Shown here: positions 25,131-36,550 of the stretch, one piece after another | Position numbering within the stretch: position 1 is the stretch's first letter | Layout: each line of letters starts with the position of its first letter | DNA from: Edolisoma coerulescens | Taxonomy: Eukaryota > Chordata > Aves > Passeriformes > Campephagidae | Direction: 5' to 3' | Assembly (NCBI GenBank): GCA_013397115.1 | Contig: VWZW01000522.1 | Span: 1,400,091 to 1,464,090, forward strand | Length of the DNA stretch: 64,000 nucleotides | Program-made: the position numbers and the translations under genes | Notes under the pieces: model-generated | Databases searched by the model: none | Seen by the model: only the letters and a program-made list of their open reading frames with translations | What the model was told of the DNA's origin: nothing

Positions 25131-25870
25131 TGACTCGTTACCTTGAAGCTGACCCAGGTGCCCAGAGCCACGCTCCGTGGGGTCTCCAGAGCTGCCAAAC
25201 CTGGCAGCTTAGTGCCTCATGCCTGCTGAAGCCTCCCTGGCATGGAGAAAACTAGGATTTTACTTGAGTAGGGGCTTGGTGGGCCCTGGTGGCTGCACCA
25301 GGCACCTCCCCACGCAGCGCCGCGGCAGCCCCAGCTCCAAACGACTGCTCCAAAAGACGTGTGAGAGCCCTGAGGGCAAGTGGGAGAGGGGCAAAGGAGG
25401 CCCCTGCCTGCTGCCTCCCAGGAAAGTGCCCTCAGGGGCAAGGATGCAGTGCCCCCTTGCTGAAAGCCTTTCCTAGAGTCATGATGCCAAGGAGAAAGGA
25501 GGAATTTGGATGCCAGAACCCACAGTCAGCACGTAAGCCTCCCGGGATAACAACTGCCAGGGCAGTGAGGAGGCAGCCCGGGGCTCCCCACTCCCTGGTG
25601 ACGGCCTCAGAGTGAGGTTTCGGCATTAGGCACACGCTCCCTCCTTGCTCTCCCTCGCAGCCCCTCCGCCCTCCCGAGGCTGAAATTCCTGGCTGCAGAG
25701 TGTGGCAGTTTCAAAGCAGGGGTGGAGGAGGCTCCTCCGCCCAAGGTAGCCTCCAGCCTGGTTGTTGGGGCACTCTCATGGGATGTGGGAGATGTGGGTT
25801 CGGGCCCCTCGGGCTGAGGCGGGAGAGGAACCCGGGCCTCCCACTTCCTCAGCATATACTTTGAATACCG
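25130..25870. other. GC-rich patch in AT-rich intergenic DNA
   Basis: Base composition shifts sharply here to GC-rich, with scattered CpGs such as CGCAGCGCCGCGGC near 25314. Overlapping open frames of 65-108 codons exist on both strands, as expected from GC content alone; none resembles a known protein. The right end contains the inverted repeat at 25777-25851. It could be a small unmethylated island, a non-coding transcript exon or a GC-rich repeat cluster. CpG is not dense enough by eye to call a promoter island. Confidence 0.5.
25760..25860. repeat. Inverted-repeat element with tRNA B-box-like arms
   Basis: The left arm, GGGATGTGGGAGATGTGGGT followed by TCGGG (25780-25803), is the imperfect reverse complement of the right arm, GAACCCGGGCCTCCCACTTC (25828-25847). 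A short loop rich in G and C separates them. The GGTTCGGGCCC in the left arm resembles a pol III B box (GGTTCGANNCC). The upstream GTTGTTGGGGCACTCTCATG resembles the tRNA-derived 5' part seen in some ancient amniote SINE-like repeats. The arrangement suggests an old palindromic interspersed repeat, but I cannot name its family with confidence. Confidence 0.5.
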
Positions 25871-25879
25871 AGGCATTAT

Positions 25880-26790
25880 ATAATAAAAGCTATCACCACC
25901 TTTTCTTCTTCCTGCTTTGTTTTTAAAAGACTGATCTGTGTGGAGTCTTTTGAAAGAAAGGGCGTAGGTACCAATCTCCAGGAGAAGATTCCAGACAATG
26001 GATCCCAGGCAGACAGGATTGCCTCACTCCAGCCTCAAGGGGCTTTTAGTGCAAGAGAGAATTGCAGATACACCCTTGTCCTCTACTTTTCCTGTTGCAT
26101 CAATGTAAGCAGCTGCCTGCTCCCTTCAAGAAGATCCCACTGTATCCTGCCAGCTCTGTCATGTTCGAGTCTTGAAGCACCCAAATTCCACCAGCAACCA
26201 TACAGGGATTCTGAGTGCAGCTCATAAGATGCTGGAGGCCAGATCACCCAGAAGTCAGTGCCCAAACCTCTGCTGGATTTAACCTTAAATTCTCTACTTT
26301 AACCAGCTTGTCAAATCCAGATGAAATGACTTGCCTCTTTGAAAACATACTAGGGATAGAGACGAGATCAAGAGGGACATGCTTATGTAATGGCGTAAGC
26401 AGGTAAGACTATTTTTGTTGCTTTGAAAACCTTAGAAGACTTTAGACTAGAAATAAATGTCCACAAGTAGCCTTAATCATCGCACTCTGAATACTCATTT
26501 GAAATAGTCTTGGCAATCAATTCTGATGTAGCTCTTTGGCTGGAAAAGCCCAGACAGTCCCAGATGTCTCTTTGATGCAGGATCACACAAAGATTCAAGT
26601 TTCCATTGCTCTGATGAAGCAAGATGTCCCTTGCCCTAACTTAGGGGGAAGAAGTCCCTGTGTCCCAAAATATAAATGTGTTGCACATGGTGCCTATTAA
26701 TCAATGGAGTCAAGTCTGGAGCACCATCAACTCTTATAACTTGTACTCAGTGGTGCGATTATACAAATCCACATATCTCTTCATATATCC
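25880..26790. other. Intergenic, nothing recognised
   Basis: No gene, clear repeat or regulatory signature is visible between the GC-rich patch and the CR1 element. The longest open frame (25940-26227 on +) has no recognisable domain and is taken as chance. Confidence 0.6.
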
Positions 26791-27736
26791 ATAGATCTTT
26801 CCATGATATTTGAAAAATCATGGTAGCTGGGTGAAGTCCCTGGGGACTGGAAGTAGGGAAATACTGCACTCATTTTTAAAAATGGTGGAAAGGAACATCC
26901 TGGGAAGTACCAAGCTGCCAGCCTCACCTCTGTGCCTGAGAAAGTCACGTAGCAGATCCTCCTGGCTGTGCTAAGGCATGTGGAGGACAGCGAGACGATT
27001 TGAGACAGCAACCCCCAGGAAAAATATGGTCTGGGAGATAAAGAGATAGAGAGCAGCCCTGCCAAGAAGGACATGGGAATGCTGGTGGATGAGAGGCTGG
27101 ACATGTCCTGGAAAAGTGTGCTCACAGCCATGAAGGCCAACCATACCCTGGGCTGGATCCAAAGGAGCATGGACAGCAGGGTGAGGGAGGAGATTCTCCC
27201 CATCTACTCCTCTTTGGTCAGACCCCACCTGGAGTACTGTGTCCAGCTCTGGGGCCTCCAACGTAAGAAGATCATGAACCTATTGAAGTCAGCCCAGAGG
27301 AAGGCCACAAAGATGTTCAGAGGTCTGGAGCACTTCTTCTATGAAGAAGTTTGGGTTATTCCACTTGGAAAAGAGAAGGCCCCAGGGAGAACTTACTGTG
27401 ATCCTTTGGTACTTCAATGAGCTTTATAAGAGAGATGGGGACAAATATTTTGGTAGGGTGTGTTGTGATAGGACATGATACAATGGTTTTAAACTGAAAC
27501 AGGGTGGATATACACTAGACAGAAGGAAGAAATTTTTTACAATGAAAGTGGTGAAACACTAGAACAGGTTGCCTAGAGAGGGCAGTGGTGGATGCCCCAT
27601 CCTTGGAAACATTCAAGGCCAGGTTGGATGGAGCTCTGAGTAACCTGATCTGGTTGAAGATGTCCCTACTTCTTGCAGGGATGTTGAACTACATGGGCTT
27701 TAATGGTCACTTACAACTCAAACTGTTCTATGATTG
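26791..27736 (+). mobile_element. CR1-type LINE fragment, 5'-truncated with internal deletion
   Basis: The + strand encodes the C-terminal part of CR1 ORF2 (reverse transcriptase protein). Recognisable pieces are MGMLVDERLDMSW, EILPIYSSLVRPHLEYCVQL and RKATKMFRGLEHFFYEE at 27073-27345, then APSLETFKARLDGALSNL near 27591-27645. The nucleotide sequence at 26791-27005 matches an earlier part of the CR1 RT region (GGTGAAGTCCCTGG, CAGATCCTCCTGG). It then jumps near 27008 to the later part, so the catalytic core is deleted. The frame stops at 27420, showing a frameshift or stop before the tail. The 3' end, GTTCTATGATTGTGTG, is a decayed CR1 terminal repeat of the ATTCTATG type. This is a dead copy. 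Confidence 0.93.
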
Positions 27737-27739
27737 TGT

Positions 27740-28430
27740 GAAACCTGGTTTTGAAGCACTCCATCTATGGAACTCTATTATTTCCCCTCTTTTTCTAGGC
27801 AGAAACCTCACTCCCGGGGGAAGGAGGCCAGCTCATCAGTAGGGTCTTCATGAAAGATGAAAATCTTTGGCTTATTGTGGTAGATACTACAAATCAAAGG
27901 AGATCAGCAACCAAAATGAAGAAAGGATGTCACTGTCCTTGCCACTTTTTTATCAAGAGAATTCCCCAGAGGATGGCAAAGGTTCTCTGCAGCCCCTTCA
28001 TTCACATCTTCATTATCATAAATTGCCAGTGGAGCAATCATTGCAAGGGACACCAGCTCTGGGAGAGGGGATTGAGGCTTTGTCCGCTCCTTGAGACAGT
28101 CAAGAAAGCTGAAAGGCACGAAATAGAAACCTTCCCCAGGATGTCTTACACATCTAAATGTACATTTGAGGAAGTCCAGCCACAGGAGAAATGGCTGGTT
28201 ATCCTGGGCCTGGACTGACTGGCCAGATATGACGCTTCATGGACCCCCAGGTAATTTTTGCCAGGTGCTATGATGAGATGCTGCTCTGATACCATCAGGA
28301 TATGCTCATGGCAGAGAAATAAAAGAAAGAAGGTACTATAGAGGATCATTTCAATACCTGACACTCTTACACTTGGCTAATTGTATTTGTTCATTAAGAT
28401 AAGGATCAGCATTCAGCTTCTTCTACATTT
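27740..28430. other. Intergenic, nothing recognised
   Basis: An open frame of 122 codons spans 27850-28218 on the + strand, with shorter ones overlapping it. None shows a known domain and no splice structure is apparent. I treat it as non-coding. Confidence 0.5.
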
Positions 28431-28439
28431 AGGTCAGCC

Positions 28440-28610
28440 TTCCAGTACATTTGCACTTGCAAGAGAGAGCTGCTTTAATGAGGGATAATGAAACTTGCTA
28501 CACGTTGCGTCATAACTTCTGTGTTAATATCATTTACACATGATAAAATGCAAATAGTATTGACCGTCAATGCACAATCATGTTTAATCCTCTAAGCCCA
28601 CACACAAGCA
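28440..28610. promoter_or_regulatory. Candidate conserved non-coding element with POU octamer
   Basis: This AT-rich, repeat-free block contains a perfect POU octamer ATGCAAAT at 28548-28555. Around it are homeobox-like TTTAATGAGGGATAATG and GTGTTAATATCATTTAC. Such composition is typical of developmental enhancers, but conservation was not tested. The assignment is inference. Confidence 0.3.
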
Positions 28611-31600
28611 TGTGCTAAAACTACTATCCCTAGCAGTAAACAAAATATGCATCTGTGCCTCTCTGTCCTCCTGAGAACATTCGTTTTCCCTGAACTACGA
28701 GGTGCATCAGCTCTACCCACGCAGCCAAATAGACTGCCACTGACTCCTGTAGGTACCCTTATTCCCTGTTTGCACTTCACAAAATGATGACAATGCAGGG
28801 AGACCTCACTGTAAACAACCTTGCCTTAAACAGACCCACACTCTGCATTGCAGGCATTCAAAGAGCATTTCTAATATGTAACTCCAGTTGACTCTCCCGA
28901 AGCATTTTGGGTATCCAAGGCCTGCTTGTCCATCTTCTGTAGGCACCCTGAATTTTGAAATAGACATTTCAGCTAAATGATAGCCAGTAGAGATGCTCAA
29001 ACTTTTCTTCATTTGGGATCTGTGCTGGTAGAGGGGTACCAGCATACTCTTTTACATCTGGGTTTTGGAGTTGGAAGGTAGTACAAAAGGCAAGGTATTA
29101 AGCTGAAGTGGGATCAGTCAGCGACTAGCTATCTTCAGTGAATAAATGTTCCCTGAAGGTTAAATGGGTCCACATGAACTTCAAGAAATACAGATTAAAC
29201 ACACATTGAAAGTTAAATGTATTTAATTGTAATTCTGTTGTGGGAAGTTCAGCTCACAATGTCAGAATCACTAAATCGCTTTCAGGTACCTTAATACCAC
29301 ATAGGTGTTCGTTTTTCAGAGAGAAAACCCTCTTCAGGTTGCATTACTGGTTGAGAGTGCTACCTCTGAACTATATGATTTTAGGGGCATTCTGTATCTC
29401 TGGTTCCCTGAGAGCTGCAAAACTTTTTTGATCAACTTTTCTTACTCTTTGAATGTAAAAACTCACATTAGTTCAGGATTGGTGAAGAATTTTCTTTGGA
29501 AATTTCTCACCCACCTTATGAAACACAGCATTGCAGCAACTGTTTGCTGTTTCTATTTCTCAGTGCTATCGGCAAAGTGCTGCCTTGGGTTTTAATGGTC
29601 CAGAAAAATGCAACAGACAGCAGTTGCCTGGAGAAACCATAGATTTGTGTAGGACATGATCCTTGGGGAGGCATCCCACTGGTGAGGAAACTCTGGGGAG
29701 CAGCTGAACAAGCTCAGTGCCTTTGAAAGGCACTCTTCTCCTTTGATTGCACAGGCTCTTACTTCAAGAGGGCTGCTTCATGAAGCTAGTAAAATTTAGT
29801 TTCACGATGCCTACTGGCTAAGTCTTGCCACGGACAATCAAAGACTGAGCAAATGAGGTTTGCTCTCCAGAGAAGGGAAGTGCCCCACCCTTTTTCACCA
29901 GCTAAGCCTGATATTCACAGAGCTGGTCGGAGTGAAGAGTGTTGAATTCAGATGTGCCCTTTAGACATTTCTTGGCCCATTCAAAGCTTGGCACTAGATT
30001 TCTGTGCTTACCTGAAATCACACTGTATTCCCTCAGCAGCCATAAAGTCAAAACTTTTTTTAATAACAGTGAAGCAGATGTTATTCAGCATTTACTATGC
30101 TTTCAGTGCCTTAGCAGCTGGAAAGACAAGTGTGTGCTAGCAGTGTTAGAAAGCACAGACTGTATTTCCAAGGTACAAAAGAGTGCAAGTGCAGGGGCAG
30201 CATCTCCTCCAAGCAGACCAGGCAGCCCATGGCCCTGTGTCAGTCGAGGACCTCGAGACACAAGCTCCTCACAGTAGCTGAATGCATACTCCTCTCAACC
30301 GGACTTGCACTCAGTTTGAGGATTATGTATGTTAGATCCTTGCTTTGATACCTTCACTTATGCAAAGCCTTGGCTTTATCAGTTCCAGCATAGTCAGACT
30401 GGGGTGAATCAGCCTCCCTCAGACCATGCAGCCTGATTCACACGCTAGGAATCCAGCCTCTCCTTGCTGCAGAGTAACCAGCAGAAGCTCCAGCAGTGGA
30501 GCTGCATTTAGTATCAGCTCTGTGAGCATTTTTGTATGCAAACCTCAGGGGATTTTTTGAACCCTGGCTGTTGTGAGTGTGCCCTGGATTGCTCCAGCTG
30601 ACTGGATTTGTAAAAGTAAGGCTGTGTGCACGGAGGGTGAGCTTGTGCTCCTAAGGAAAAGAAGTGGAGGTCTTGTCTATACCAGTAAGTTAGAGGGTGT
30701 GAGCTCTGTGCTGCAACCAGCCAGGCTTTTTGGTGCGTGTGTTCTCCGGCATGGCTTTAGCCCATGAGGGCTAGCAGCCTCCTAAGCACTGCAGGGTGTG
30801 GCACACATCAGACTGATCTTCAGGGACCATATGGATGAGGCCAAGTGTTTTGGAGGGGAGTGTTTACTCATGCATCTGCAAGTTGTGCATGACAAAAAAG
30901 ATTTGCCATGTAGGTACTAGCGACCTCTTTCACAGCTGGTGGTGTGTGTGCAAACATACACTGGACTGTGAGGTATGGACATGTGAGATGTGCATGTATA
31001 TACATAGACCTGTATTTATATATGTGCACACACGTACACTGCACTTCTATGCAATAACCAAGTTTAATACTATAATTACCTATAAAGCAGACTAAGAATC
31101 AAGCCCGCTTGTTCTGTTTCCTTTTTGGAGAAGGTCAACCCACGCTAATTTTAACGGGTCTCCCTTTCTGAGCATCAGTGGGCTTCAATGCCCCCAGCCC
31201 AGCACTGTGGTGAGCTGGTTTTTGTCCCTGAAGGATGACGGAACTGGGTTGAATAATCACAGTGCTACAGCCCCTCTGCATTTTCTGCCCAGAGTGATGT
31301 TGCTGAAGTCTAGCTCCGGCTTCCCTCCCATCATTGTACCCTTACGTCCGAGGCACCTGATTTTGTTACCTGCCTTTTGTGCAATTCTCTGGGCTCCTCT
31401 ACAGCAAAGACTCACTTACAGGCAAAGAATGCTAACATGCTATTTGCCGAAATTCTCGTGGATGAGAAAATTAACATTCCCCCCCCCCTTTTGTTGTTGC
31501 CATGGTCACAGGAAAGGAATTAAAGCATCAAAGCCTTCCATTTCCCAATGATGGATTAAGGAAATTATTAATTTGTCTTATAAAAAGGCAGGTTGTGTCT

Positions 31601-34267
31601 CTGCAATTAATGTTAGAAGGCTTGTCATGAGGGGAATTTCAGCCTCCTGGGCGGAGAAAGCTAAGGCATCTGCTTGTTCACTAGCTTAGATAGATGGGAC
31701 GGCTATGGGGGTCTGTGCCATGATTCCTGCCTTTATTAGTCACTCCAGATAGTATTTGGCTGCCTAGGCAGTGGTTTCTTTGGGGCACAGTATTAAAAAT
31801 TCAAGCCCCCCTACAAATTAAGTCCTCTCCTTCATGCATTTTTTTGTGCTTCATCCATGATCTCTCAGGATTTTTTCCATTGCAGGTTGAGGAAGAGAAA
31901 ACCCAGGGGAGAAAAACCTACTTGCGTGTAGTTGTCTTTGATATGTTCCTGCTCATCTCTTGCCCTGCTTTCCTGTCTTCCTGGTGCCCAGCATCTACCT
32001 ACTGGTGAGGCAGCTGTTTATACTGGAACACTTTACAAAAACTGGCTTCACAGTGGAATGTGTTCTCCCAGGGAGCTGCAGGCTTGGCCCTGGCCACTGT
32101 AATTGACCCAGCATGGGGCATAAAGACTCAGTCTTGTAAAGACTTTCTGATGGATCTGGGCCTCTCTCTTTTACCAGCTACATCTTGCAATGTTTCTTGG
32201 TGACCTGTCCTGGCTGGAGCTGCCTATGCTTGCAGGAAAAAATGGGGAGGAAAATATCTTACCCTGTCTGCTTCTGGTGTCAAAATTCTTTCTTTTGCTT
32301 CACCTTTTCTTCTCCATTTCCATTTTTTTATTCTAAACTATAACAGAAAATACAGTTTTTAATTGCAGCATTTGTCTTCAAAATCAGGAGAGAAAAAATA
32401 CCAACACCAAAACATGTTGATTTTGATCTTGATACTTAACAAAATTCTCTTGGGCCCATAGAGAGTCCCATTGTCCCAGGCTTCTTTTCAGCAGTCTCTC
32501 TGAGCTTAAAGGTGTTGTTTCGGCCTCCCACTGCCAGCAGCGGTGTTGTCTGATGACAGAACCCAGCACGCCACGCAGACTCTTTTAAATTCATCCTTTC
32601 ATATTTCTTCTTGTTGCATTCAGGTAATTTGGCCTCTTTATTTACTTGATCCCCTTTTCTTCTTCCTAAAAGAGAGTGTCTTAGTGCTTCCCATTGAAAC
32701 CCATGGAAGTAAATAGCTGGAAGGTAATACCTGGTGAGCAAGTGCCGCTGGGGCAGAGGTGGCTGAGCAGTCCTTGTGACACGGAGCAGTGCCTCATGCT
32801 AACCTCGTGGCTCGTCCCTTTGATATGGTGTCTGTCAGGCGCTGTGCTTTGCCTACCTTGCCATGGGAAATGAGGGAACTTGTTTGTCACTTTTTCCTAT
32901 GCTGACAGGGCACAAAGAAGGAAAGGATCTTTTCTCTGAATGGTAAGCTCCCATTTCCCTTTGATCTGCTTTATGGGAGCACCTTTCCTCTATGAATGAA
33001 AAAAATGCCAGGATGACTTCTTGGAACAGCTGAATGCAATTTGGAAACTTAACAGGAGTTTGCATACCTGCCATATTCCTATGAATAATACAGTGCTGCT
33101 CTCCCAGCGACCACATCCAGACCACACTCAGCTCAGTTATCTTTCTTGAAGACACTGCTGCAGTCAGGAAGACTCCTTCAGCTGATTGAAAGATATGAAA
33201 CCCTTGTTCCTGGGTCTGACGGGTCTGTAATTAAGAGCTTTAAAACCAATGTTGTAACACCACGAGGGACATTTCTTTGGTGTTAAACATGTCAAATGAC
33301 CTGCTGCTCTCAGATGCTGAGCTATAACCCTTAAGGTGTCAGTTGTTGGGGAGAAAATCTGTATGTACCTCTCCATTGATAGTCATGGGGCTTGGTGATA
33401 TTGGTGTCACAATAGCACTTTGACATGCAAGTGGACTGATTTACAAACACAACATAAACCTAAAAAGTCTAAAAAAAGTAAAATATTTCTCCATGTGTAC
33501 CCCAGTTGTATTTATATATTAGTTAAGCTCACTTTGAAGTGTTCCACAGTGTACCAACACCATTTATTTTTCCTCTGGTCAGCAATGGGTATACCATGTG
33601 CAGGCTTTAAAGTAGGTCCCAAAAGAGTTTACCTTCTCCACAGATAGCTTTTGAACACTCAAAAACACAAATGCCATCTTCTCTGCCATGCCTTTTCTCT
33701 CCAGCTGAGCTGAGTAATTGAGTTGGTAGCCCAAGTGGCACCTCAACACCTCCACAGCCCTTGATACCGAGCTTCTTTTGGCCAGCCTGCAGCATGTATG
33801 CATTGTGCTCTCCTGTTGATCCTTATTTTCTCTGTGTTCAATACCAGAAGGTCATAATGCTCACAGTAATCTCTCCTTATGCTGATGTGAGTGTCCAAAT
33901 GCGGTGGCCACATGCAGATATATCTTGGTCTTCAACATCAGGGGTGTGGGGAGAGAAAGATTTATCTACCTAAAGAGAGGGAAGAAGGAGATGCAGACAT
34001 CATGCAAAAACCCTTTACCCATGCCACAGTTTACATTCTATTGAGAGAAGGAATTAAACTTACATGTAAACCCCTTTAAACTGAAACATCCACTGTCTAA
34101 TTCAGAAAGAAAAAATTTAGAAATCTCATCTGTCTTCCTATTTCGGTCCTTCCAGACCCTACGGAGACCCACCATTGGTCCACAGGGGCAGTTTGCAAAT
34201 GTCTTCTGCTCTATGGCAGTCCTGCTGTTAGCAACACATGCTTTCTAGGGAACATGGAGGATGCTAG
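28611..34267. other. Intergenic, nothing recognised
   Basis: No coding exon, RNA gene or named repeat is identifiable. There is a C10 run at 31479-31488. Short open frames on both strands show no family resemblance. Confidence 0.55.
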
Positions 34268-34268
34268 A

Positions 34269-34304
34269 GGAAGGAAGGAAGAAAGGAAGGAAGGAAGGAA
34301 GGAA
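34269..34304. repeat. (GGAA)n microsatellite
   Basis: Nine tetranucleotide units of GGAA with one interruption (GAAA). GGAA is also the core bound by ETS-family factors, but a tract this short in intergenic DNA is best read as a simple repeat. Confidence 0.95.
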
Positions 34305-36436
34305 AGTTTAGGTGCATGACTTTTCAATATAAATACTAGAATTTGGTTGGTTACGTCACGAGAAAGATAGATTGCATGGGGAAAACCAGCTGGTATATAG
34401 AGAAAGGATGATTTCTTAGTTTTGTAGACACAACAGCTAGAAATTTTTTTTAAAGCCCACAGAAAATACCATAAAAGTGTTGCAGCCTGGTTAAATGTAT
34501 TGGAGGGGAAAAAAATGCAATTTCCTGCTCAATTTGCCAGCAAGAAGCCAGCTGGCAAAATAATGGCAAAAAATATAAAACTCTTCAGAAAGACTTGCCG
34601 TGGCACATGGGATGCCATGACTGAGGCATGCTAGGCTTTCAGCAACAGGAGGGTGAAACTGGTTCCTGTCCTGCACCATGACAACATGAAGGACATTATC
34701 AGAAAGCTGCTGGTTTTGTGATGGCTTGAGCACAATTGGATGGAGGCAGAACTCATGTTTCATCAATCCACTGATGCTGCGGTGCCTGTGGAAAGGCAGT
34801 GGGGCTGGTGGGAGGGTTTTGGCTCCATGCGAAGGCAGAAGGTGTGTGCATGAAATAATTGTGGCACCAAGAGGTGCACACAAGAGTGGTAAGGAGGCAC
34901 CAGCTGCGCGGAGCTCCCCCTTGTCCACCTGCACATAGATTTAAAGGTGAGTAATTGAGAAGGTGTAGTAGGGAAGGACACCTTTAGAGAGGTTGGTGCT
35001 TGGGAGAGGGTAAAGAAAAGTCACTCCTGAAGAATGGGACGCTAAATAAAAATATTCATGCTGCGGACACAGATAGTGCTGCAGACTGTAAGACTGGGAT
35101 AGCCAGTTTAGAAATATTCATCTTGCGCAAGATGGATAGAAATATAATCTGGTTAACACCCTGGGTAGTGGGGAGAGACTGAAGATGAAGCTGGATGTAG
35201 GATCATAGCACAGTGGCTGTCATCCTACTTTGGCAGTATTAAAAATCCTTCCTTGGCATTGCACTAATGCAGACACCAGTGTTGCTGAAGATTTAAAACT
35301 CCAGACGGATCAGAAAAGCTATGATAGGGGCTGGGTATCTGTGTAGTACCAGGAGGAAGATATCAAGCCCTGCAAGAGCAGAAAAAGCCAGAGAAATGTA
35401 GCTATATTGAAGTTGGAGCAGCACTGCTGTGCCTCTGCCCAGCACCTGAGGGTATAGCCCAGCTCAGGTCAGGTACATTCCTATACTAGGACACCTCTTG
35501 AAGCACGCTGGGTGCCTTTGGTGGGGGAGAGCCACGCACCTCAAGTTAGGCAGGTTGACTAGGGATTCAACTATGTAAAATATTCAAGGAGAGGATCGCT
35601 GGATCCCGAGGAACGTGAGTCACCCTTTCATATTTGGCACTCTAGGTCCCACCACAAGAGCATGCTTCAGCACATAGCAGAGAAACTTTCATGTCTCGGG
35701 ATGTGGCAGGGTGTTGCAAAAGACTGTCATGGATATTATCTCAATAGCGATTTCTGGCCACACCAAAGTGGTTGGTTTTTTAAAAATGGTTATGATAATA
35801 GTTTACCAGGTTACTAATTAGTCTATTAATTTTGAAATGGTTCAGAACAAGGTTGAAAAATGATGATTCATATATATTGTTTATCAAGAATGATTTCAGA
35901 GAGGACAAGTACTTATTACAAATATATCCCATTATGAAATCAATAGAAGAAGAAAAAATAAAAAATGCTCAGAAAGTAATAAAAAACCTGAAGAACACCA
36001 TTCACTTACCAGGATAAGACAAAACAGATCCCACTATATGCTCAGAAAATTAGTATGAATGATATGAAAATAAACTACAGACACAGCATTCACTAAGTGT
36101 TGTAAGAAGAAATAAACTTACACCTCTCATCTTCTCCTCTTACTATCAATTACTTTTCTTTTGTGTCCTGGTGCATGAGTATATAAAATTGCCTTTTAAA
36201 AATGGTTGTCTCCCTGATTTTTTAGTCTCTAATCCTAGTCCTGTGTTCAGATGTAATGTCATTTCTCAGTCAGATTTGTCAGTGATTAGAATCCCTCCCC
36301 ATAGACAAGTTCATTGGCAAATGCCAGGAATTAGGGCAATGGGAAGACTTCCACTTTGGTCCCAGTAAGGTGTAGGAGTATTGCTGCTGGAAAGCTGAAC
36401 TTGAGGCTCTTTTTACAGCTTCTGATGTACTTTTGT
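34305..36436. other. Intergenic, nothing recognised
   Basis: No gene is recognisable. The stretch 35780-36100 is markedly AT-rich and includes a 61-codon frame rich in Lys, Glu and Asn. That composition follows from the AT content, so I do not call it coding. Confidence 0.5.
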
Positions 36437-36550
36437 GACAGAATCACGGAATGGGTCAGGTTGGAAGGGACAAGAGTGGGGTCATCTGGTCCAACCTCTC
36501 TGCTCAAGCAGGGTATCCTTAGAACACACTGCACAGGATTGCATCAAGAC
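36437..36550 (-). mobile_element. CR1-type LINE 3' tail fragment
   Basis: Read on the + strand, the sequence runs GACAGAATCACGGAATGGGT, then CAGGTTGGAAGGGACAAG, then CATCTGGTCCAACCTCTCTG, CTCAAGCAGGGT and GCACAGGATTGCATC. This is the characteristic reverse complement of an avian CR1 3' end, so the element lies on the - strand with its 3' terminus at 36437. The inner (5') limit is unclear: similarity fades after 36550, and the following sequence to about 36800 may include more diverged CR1. Only the tail is present, as usual for severely 5'-truncated copies. Confidence 0.9.

Noticed and set aside
25881..25886. AATAAA after the GC-rich patch
   Set aside because: No upstream transcript or coding exon is recognisable, so it cannot be assigned as a poly(A) signal.
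26781..27203. 140-codon frame on the - strand
   Set aside because: It is the antisense shadow of the CR1 reverse-transcriptase region on the + strand.
34491..34934. 147-codon frame on the - strand
   Set aside because: Overlaps unrelated frames in other phases, has no known domain and includes low-complexity Ser/His/Leu sequence.
35832..36017. 61-codon Lys/Glu/Asn-rich frame that looks superficially like a coiled-coil exon
   Set aside because: The composition is dictated by very AT-rich DNA; no convincing acceptor/donor pair or homology.
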